A stretch of DNA of 64,000 nucleotides from Streptomyces sp. NBRC 110028. Lineage in GTDB: Bacteria; Actinomycetota; Actinomycetes; Streptomycetales; Streptomycetaceae. Of this stretch, positions 59,901-64,000 are shown piece after piece. The position numbers and the translations under genes were made by a program. Each line of letters starts with the position of its first letter. Positions within the stretch are counted from its first letter, which is position 1. The notes beneath the pieces are model-generated. The model was not told where the DNA came from. It did no database searches and worked only from the letters and a program-made list of their open reading frames with translations. The stretch lies in assembly GCF_001417735.1 (NCBI RefSeq), contig NZ_BBUZ01000023.1, forward strand, positions 83,631 to 147,630, given 5' to 3'.

Positions 59901-60646
59901 CGTGGACGCTGCTGCAGAAGCGCGTACGGCGGCACTACCGCGACGCTCCCGGCGGCGACTTCTCCGTACGCGGCTACGGACGCAAGGTGCGGGCCCTGAT
60001 CGCCGACCATCTGGAGCTGCCCGAGATCAACGAAACCATCGCGCCGGTGTCCATTCTCGCGGCTGACTTCGACGAGATCGTGGACGGTATCCCGGACGTC
60101 CGCGAGTCCGCCGCCGAACAGGTGCAGGCGCTGCGCTATCACCTGGAGGAGCGCGCGCAGCGGGACGACCGGCCGGTGTATCGGAAGCTGTCGGAGGAGC
60201 TGGAGGAGGTGCTGCGCGAGTTCGACGGCCGCTGGGACAAGATCCGGGAACGGGTCGGCCCGCTGATTGTCCGGGCGCGTGAGGCGGAGCAGCCGGATTC
60301 GGACGTGGCCGACCTGTCGCCGATGGAGCAGAAGCTCTACGCCCGGCTCGGCGACCGGCTCGACGATCACCCCTCCTTCGACGTACCGGACGCCGATTTC
60401 CTGCGCACGCTGACGCAGGAGGTGTACGCGGAGATCGTCGGCCTGGCGCGGCTCCCCCGGTACTCGGGCGGTGCCAGCGACGGCGACGTCTCGGAAATGC
60501 AGGCCCACATCTGGGGTCGGCTGCGCCGTGCCGGTCTCAAGCCCCGGCAAGGAGGGCTGGGGGCGCTGCGCGAGCTGTCGAACTCACTCGCGGGTTTCGC
60601 ACAGGACCACCTGGCGGGCTTCCGGGCGGAGGGTCGGGCAGAATAG
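56984..60646 (+). CDS. hsdR: Type I restriction endonuclease subunit HsdR
   Basis: 1220 aa from ATG at 56984; a GTG at 56945 is an alternative. The nuclease domain has D159...E173-x-K175 (FLDLVLFVNGIPLAVVECKS). The SF2 translocase has Walker A HTQGSGKSL (K367) and LVDEAHRS (D515), then GFTGTPIM, and later LLTGFDAPIEQVLYLDRP and ARVNRPFPGKEEG. The helical C-terminal domain binds the methylase. It cuts DNA remotely after ATP-driven translocation when HsdS sites lack methylation. It is separated from hsdS by the XRE/DUF397 and small-gene cassette but is adjacent to the YgjP-like gene. Confidence 0.95.
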   Translation: MARARQQVERDEVERPFINQLVSMGWTHVRGPDLAAERGFDDVFLTRRMDAALRRINRLAGSGGPWVEEAQATSAIDGLRRAARNVAGRPLLTANRETTELLLHGRHVKGDEVHHRGTDQKVHYIDWDVESPDLLQRNDFLVVDQLQVNTAEGKPAFLDLVLFVNGIPLAVVECKSPDIKDPLVEAIRDLRAYSGNPLTHDGRKDKDAQRAVPELFAPAQLLIAACGETAALGTICADERHYAPWRSVTPDYRDDRALRRELEEARTADGRRVLEPGAELTEQHKLIAVVLKPENLLNIVRHYVFELPVKVKDGEPAKTVKTVCRHQQYRAVEKIVRKLRTGRTPLDPGAEDDERGGVIWHTQGSGKSLTMAFLARRLHMNPDPELNGFTLLVITDRTQLQDQLSAAVRVSGSAVGVATSQADLEGRLERAGRDGGRSVIFAMIQKYLGSIPGLGDTRGDDRALAEDFERARKRIADGADPEEVADPKPDEATKKAARRTFRECSDSTRVLVLVDEAHRSHTSVLHACLRDALPNAARIGFTGTPIMRGTRKTTGEIFGLEPGGGFLDEYRMREAERDKVVVPIHYEGRTGPAYVREKGELDERFEDLVAPLDDEAQQRVRARWAPPTGRDVAESTPMIRAKARDMLHHYVLGAMQFGYKAQVAAVSRRAAVIYRNALRDVRAELLARVRDEFGPEAQEALRRKKTEEYTRDELLLLRAWHYQDLLRRIDFVPVISAGDEQKSGVWQEWTDKKKQEEHVERFLEPFPGLPPDNPWEAVHGPEAYPVPEEAPVPAGGLNPWSAPGPSVTAPAEKPPIAFLIVKSMLLTGFDAPIEQVLYLDRPIQDAELLQAVARVNRPFPGKEEGHVVDYYGVLNNLAVTLAAYQGAPPTLGASRLSDGLPALEETADLVGLFLEGLGIEDLSSRAKVAEAMLTLHDKEQRAAFDRLLRKFMGALDGALPHEGALRQVPNAQAWTLLQKRVRRHYRDAPGGDFSVRGYGRKVRALIADHLELPEINETIAPVSILAADFDEIVDGIPDVRESAAEQVQALRYHLEERAQRDDRPVYRKLSEELEEVLREFDGRWDKIRERVGPLIVRAREAEQPDSDVADLSPMEQKLYARLGDRLDDHPSFDVPDADFLRTLTQEVYAEIVGLARLPRYSGGASDGDVSEMQAHIWGRLRRAGLKPRQGGLGALRELSNSLAGFAQDHLAGFRAEGRAE

Positions 60647-60652
60647 GCGGCC

Positions 60653-61420
60653 GTGTCCGACGCGAGCCCCTCCTCCCCCGCCGACAGCCCCTGCCTCATC
60701 GACCGGCAGACGCTGTCGGTGGACGGTCGGGCGCTGGAAGTGCGCGTCAACGCGCGCCGTACCCGCCTGGGGTTGACCGTCGAGCGGGACGGGTCGCTGA
60801 TCGTGCGGGTCCCTCCGGTCTGCCCGCCCGAGCGGGCGGAGACGTTCGTCCGCGCCAACGGCCGCTGGATCGACGACAAGCTGCGCCTGCGTGAGGAGCG
60901 GCGGCCCCTGCACCCCACCCGGAAGCTGTCCGACGGGGAGATACACCGCTACCTCGGCCGGGACTACCGGCTGCTGTACGTGGACGAGCCGGGCGCGCCC
61001 GTACGGCTCGTCGCGGGCCGGCTGCGGATGGACCAGGCCACCGCGGCCGACCCGGCGCGGGCTCGGCGGGCGCTGGCCGACTGGTACACCCGCAATGGGC
61101 TGCGCTGGGCACGGGGGCGGCTCCAGCCGTGGGCGGCGCGCATGGACGTGGACGAGCCGCGGATCGAGGTACGGGACGTGGGGCGCCGCTGGGGCACCCA
61201 CCGGCCCGGGCGGATCGCGCTCCACTGGGCCACCTTCCAGCTTCCGTTCCACCTGGTCGACTACGTGATCGCGCACGAGCTGGCGCACGTTCGGGTCTCG
61301 GGCCACGGCCCGGACTACTGGCGGCTGCTGCGCCGGGCGATGCCGGAGTGTGCCCGGTGGAAGGCGGAGCTGGACCAGATGGGCCGCAGGGTGTGGATGG
61401 GCGACGTGGCCGCGGGCTGA
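60653..61420 (+). CDS. YgjP-like (M48-type) metallopeptidase domain protein
   Basis: 255 aa from GTG at 60653, six nt after the hsdR stop. The zinc motif is VIAHELAHVRVSGHGPDYW with H208, E209, H212 and H218, matching the HExxH...H of YgjP/DUF45. The N-terminus resembles the DUF45 domain (RRTRLGLTVERDGSLIVRVP). Genes of this family commonly lie at the end of type I restriction operons. The role may be proteolysis of restriction components, but that is inference. No signal peptide, so cytosolic. Confidence 0.86.
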   Translation: MSDASPSSPADSPCLIDRQTLSVDGRALEVRVNARRTRLGLTVERDGSLIVRVPPVCPPERAETFVRANGRWIDDKLRLREERRPLHPTRKLSDGEIHRYLGRDYRLLYVDEPGAPVRLVAGRLRMDQATAADPARARRALADWYTRNGLRWARGRLQPWAARMDVDEPRIEVRDVGRRWGTHRPGRIALHWATFQLPFHLVDYVIAHELAHVRVSGHGPDYWRLLRRAMPECARWKAELDQMGRRVWMGDVAAG

Positions 61421-61538
61421 TCACCGCCCTGCCACGGGCAGGCTGATGTGTCGCGCCCGGGATGTCGGCCCCGTTCGGTGAGCAGTGGCCGGCACCAGGT
61501 GGCCGGGGTCTTCCCGGAAGGGGCTCCGCCCTCGCCAG

Positions 61539-61575
61539 GGGGAGCGCCGGGTGGGGGGAAGGACCGGCGCTCCCC
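61539..61575. terminator. Terminator between YgjP gene and LPFR peptide gene
   Basis: GGGGAGCGCCGG and CCGGCGCTCCCC form a perfect 12-bp stem around a 13-nt loop. It lies just past the convergent ends of the two genes. Confidence 0.7.
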
Positions 61576-61584
61576 TCCCCGGCA

Positions 61585-61713
61585 TCAGTGGTGTCCGCGT
61601 GCGCTGGCGGACGCCCCACCGAACAGGCGTGCGACCGCACGGAAGGGCAGGGTGACGACGGTGGCGATGGCGCCTCCGATGGCGCGCAGTACATCAGCGA
61701 TGGCCTTGAACAC
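61585..61713 (-). CDS. LPFR-motif small protein (42 aa)
   Basis: GTG at 61713, with AGAAAGG about 9 nt upstream. The translation runs from MFKAIADVLRAIGGAIATVV through TLPFRAVARLFGG to a hydrophilic ending in HH. The LPFR(A)xARLFGG block matches the recognised LPFR-motif small-protein family of Streptomyces. The protein has one amphipathic or membrane helix and no known function. It is divergent from catR. Confidence 0.78.
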   Translation of the reverse strand: MFKAIADVLRAIGGAIATVVTLPFRAVARLFGGASASARGHH

Positions 61714-61941
61714 GGTGGGCACCTTTCTCGAAATCCGGGACGGGCCGGATGAGCCGTTCCGTCCTGTCGGAGCACACAGGTGACCCGGTCCCCCCGCGCC
61801 GAAACATTCCGCCCCGCCCGGGCCACCCGATCAGGTGCCGGAGCACTCCCGCCGAGACGGCGTCATCGACGCGCGGGGCTGCGACGCGCTCCCCTTCCCG
61901 CCATGTTTGACACGGTCCAAGGGGGAAACTCGCGGGACACC

Positions 61942-62406
61942 ATGATCCCAAGCCCGAACGAGGACCGGAAACGGCCGGCGCCCAGTCCGGCGGAGATTCT
62001 GCGTGCGGCGGGTCTGCGGGCCACCGGGCCGCGCCGCGCGGTGCTGGCTTGGCTCGGGGACCATCCGCACGCGACGGCGGACGAGGTGCTGCACGGCATC
62101 CGCGCCGGCGACGGGAGCGTGTCGCGACAGTCGGTGTACAACGTCCTCGGGTCGTTCGTGACCATGGGGCTGGCGCGGTGCGTCCAGCCCGCCGGACACC
62201 CCGCCCGCTTCGAGCGGCGGGCCGGCGACAACCACCACCACTTCGTATGCCGGGATTGTGGCCGTACCGAGGACGTGGAATGCGTCATGGGCGCGGCTCC
62301 GTGCCTCACGGCCGGGCAGGACGCACGCTACGTAGTGGACGAGGCGGAGATCACCTTCTGGGGGCGGTGCCCCTCCTGCTCCGAGGATGCCGCTCCCGCC
62401 GTCTGA
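61942..62406 (+). CDS. catR: Fur-family regulator, CatR-like
   Basis: 154 aa from ATG at 61942; an ATG at 61903 is also open. The winged helix is [24 protein letters not shown] and [20 protein letters not shown]. The metal sites are [19 protein letters not shown] and the CPSC near the C-terminus (structural zinc). In S. coelicolor CatR represses the adjacent catalase gene and is inactivated by peroxide. The catalase gene follows after 53 bp, so the pair is probably co-transcribed. Confidence 0.9.
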   Translation: MIPSPNEDRKRPAPSPAEILRAAGLRATGPRRAVLAWLGDHPHATADEVLHGIRAGDGSVSRQSVYNVLGSFVTMGLARCVQPAGHPARFERRAGDNHHHFVCRDCGRTEDVECVMGAAPCLTAGQDARYVVDEAEITFWGRCPSCSEDAAPAV

Positions 62407-62459
62407 CCTGCGGGCGCCACACCCGAAGGCGCCCCCGCGAGACGAAGGAGAACGCAGAA

Positions 62460-63983
62460 ATGGCGAACGCGGACCGCAACCCGACGACGACGGACGCCGG
62501 CGTCCCCGTCGAAAGCGACGAACACTCCCTCACCGTCGGGCCCGGTGGTCCGATCCTCCTTCAGGACGCCTATCTGATCGAGCAGATGGCCCAGTTCAAC
62601 CGGGAACGCATCCCCGAACGGCAGCCCCACGCGAAGGGCAGCGGTGCGTTCGGGCACTTCCAGGTGACCGGCGACGTGAGCGCCTACACCAAGGCCGCGC
62701 TGTTCCAGCCCGGCACCAGGACCGAACTGGTGACGCGGTTCTCCACCGTCGCCGGCGAGCGCGGCAGCCCGGACACCTGGCGCGACCCGCGTGGCTTCGC
62801 GGTGAAGTTCTACACCAGCGAGGGCAACTACGACATGGTCGGCAACAACACGCCGGTGTTCTTCGTCAAGGACCCGATGAAATTCCAGCACTTCATCCGG
62901 TCCCAGAAGCGCCGCGCCGACAACAACCTGCGCGACCACGACATGCAGTGGGACTTCTGGACCCTCTCCCCCGAGTCCGCCCACCAGGTCACCTGGCTGA
63001 TGGGCGACCGTGGTATCCCGCGCACCTGGCGCCACATGAACGGATACACCTCGCACACCTACATGTGGATCAACGCCGCGGGTGAACGCTTCTGGGTCAA
63101 GTACCACTTCAAGACCGACCAGGGCATCGAGTTCTTCACCCAGCACGAGGCGGACCAGATGGCCGCGGCCGACACCGACTACCACACCCGCGACCTGTTC
63201 GAGCACATCCGGGACGGGGACTACCCGAGCTGGACCCTGTACGTACAGGTGATGCCGTACGAGGACGCGCCGGGCTACCGGTTCAACCCGTTCGACCTGA
63301 CCAAGGTCTGGCCGCACGGCGACTACCCGCTGATCGAGGTCGGCAGGATGACCCTGGACCGCAACCCGACCGACAACCACGCCGAGATCGAGCAGGCGGC
63401 GTTCCAGCCGAACAACCTGGTGCCGGGAATCGGTCCGAGTCCCGACCGCATGCTGCTGGCCCGGCTCTTCTCGTACGCCGACGCGCATCGTCACCGGATC
63501 GGCGGAAACTACCAGCAGCTGCCCGTCAACGCGCCGGTCGCTCCCGTGCACACGTACTCCAAGGACGGGGCGATGGCCTACCGCAAGACCACCGACCCGG
63601 TGTACGCGCCCAACTCCAAGGGCGGCCCGGCAGCCGACACCGAGCGCTACGGCACCCCGCCGAGTTGGTACGCGGATGGTGAGATCACCCGTACGGCCTA
63701 CGTCTCGCACGCGGAGGACGACGACTGGGGCCAGGCGGGGACGCTGGTGCGCGAGGTGATGGACGACGCCGCACGCGACCGGCTGGTGGACAACGTCGTG
63801 GGACACCTGCTCAACGGCGTCACCGAGCCGGTGCTGCACCGGGCGTTCGAGTACTGGCACAACATCGACGCCACCATCGGCGCCCGCGTCAAGGAGGGTG
63901 TGCGCGCCAAGGAGAACGAGAAGGACCCGAAGGCGGAGCAGCAGGGCAACCCCGCGCGGGAGAGCATGCAGCGCAAGGCCTGA
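62460..63983 (+). CDS. katA: Catalase (monofunctional haem, clade like CatA)
   Basis: 507 aa from ATG at 62460 with GAAGGAG 8 nt before. It breaks down hydrogen peroxide. The active histidine H57 sits in [18 protein letters not shown], the distal asparagine in the [17 protein letters not shown] block, and the haem-ligating tyrosine Y339 in [17 protein letters not shown]. The small-subunit type (~500 residues) lacks the flavodoxin-like C-terminal domain of large catalases. It follows catR, so expression should rise under peroxide. Confidence 0.96.
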   Translation: MANADRNPTTTDAGVPVESDEHSLTVGPGGPILLQDAYLIEQMAQFNRERIPERQPHAKGSGAFGHFQVTGDVSAYTKAALFQPGTRTELVTRFSTVAGERGSPDTWRDPRGFAVKFYTSEGNYDMVGNNTPVFFVKDPMKFQHFIRSQKRRADNNLRDHDMQWDFWTLSPESAHQVTWLMGDRGIPRTWRHMNGYTSHTYMWINAAGERFWVKYHFKTDQGIEFFTQHEADQMAAADTDYHTRDLFEHIRDGDYPSWTLYVQVMPYEDAPGYRFNPFDLTKVWPHGDYPLIEVGRMTLDRNPTDNHAEIEQAAFQPNNLVPGIGPSPDRMLLARLFSYADAHRHRIGGNYQQLPVNAPVAPVHTYSKDGAMAYRKTTDPVYAPNSKGGPAADTERYGTPPSWYADGEITRTAYVSHAEDDDWGQAGTLVREVMDDAARDRLVDNVVGHLLNGVTEPVLHRAFEYWHNIDATIGARVKEGVRAKENEKDPKAEQQGNPARESMQRKA

Positions 63984-64000
63984 CGTCGCCCCCCGGCGCG

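Noticed and set aside
57254..60550. Open frame of ~1100 codons antisense to hsdR
   Set aside because: hsdR has all its motifs on the plus strand; the antisense translation shows no family features.
48683..61420. Prophage or integrative element as carrier of the defence island
   Set aside because: No integrase, excisionase, structural phage gene, tRNA target or direct-repeat ends were found around the island.
61907..61912. TTGACA before catR as a -35
   Set aside because: No acceptable -10 at 16-19 nt, and it would place the start site at or beyond the preferred start codon.

Overview
This window is high-GC DNA with strong Streptomyces character. GTG and TTG starts are frequent, and it carries XRE/DUF397 regulator pairs, an LPFR small peptide, a RmdB-type GGDEF-EAL protein and a CatR-KatA pair. 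From memory, the order gatCAB - rmdB - ligA - metE-like - mnmA - cysteine desulfurase - opp - sseB - gcvT/gcvH/glyA - sdaA matches the core chromosome of S. coelicolor around SCO5470-SCO5501. I read this as a conserved chromosomal stretch with accessory insertions, not a plasmid or prophage. No tRNA, rRNA, integrase or CRISPR array was seen.

Region 1 (1-12 kb): a secreted phospholipase C (cut by the window edge), a 165-bp MITE-like element, an M81/MlrC-type peptidase, the gatC-gatA-(79-aa protein)-gatB operon for transamidation of misacylated tRNA, the c-di-GMP enzyme RmdB, DNA ligase LigA and a short MetE-like protein. Region 2 (12-22 kb, accessory): a membrane-anchored beta-propeller, an SDR, a secreted SRPBCC protein behind a palindromic operator, a LOG-type hydrolase, a first XRE/DUF397 pair, a WGR-domain beta-propeller fusion, a helix-turn-helix/zinc protein, a Uma2 nuclease-fold protein, and a fused glycine/sarcosine/dimethylglycine methyltransferase for betaine synthesis whose reading frame appears to start at AUU.

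Region 3 (22-43 kb, mostly core): MnmA and a cysteine desulfurase (together tRNA thiolation), an F420-type oxidoreductase, a Tat-exported amidase, an ArsR/SRPBCC operon, a TRIC-type channel, the oligopeptide transporter oppC-oppA-oppB-oppD-oppF, two SseB paralogues, a P-loop protein, and a tandem glycine riboswitch in front of gcvT-gcvH-glyA followed by sdaA. The last block converts glycine to serine to pyruvate.

Region 4 (43-64 kb, accessory): a CDP-glycerol-transferase-like gene interrupted by a pentanucleotide repeat, a STAND/TPR protein with a degenerate P-loop, a secreted DJ-1/PfpI protein, and a defence island. The island holds RloA (ATPase) and RloB (TOPRIM-like), a type I restriction-modification system (hsdM, low-GC hsdS, hsdR), a YgjP-like metallopeptidase, and, wedged between hsdS and hsdR, a second XRE/DUF397 pair plus a chain of four small genes each overlapping the next by 4 nt. 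The window ends with an LPFR peptide and catR-katA.
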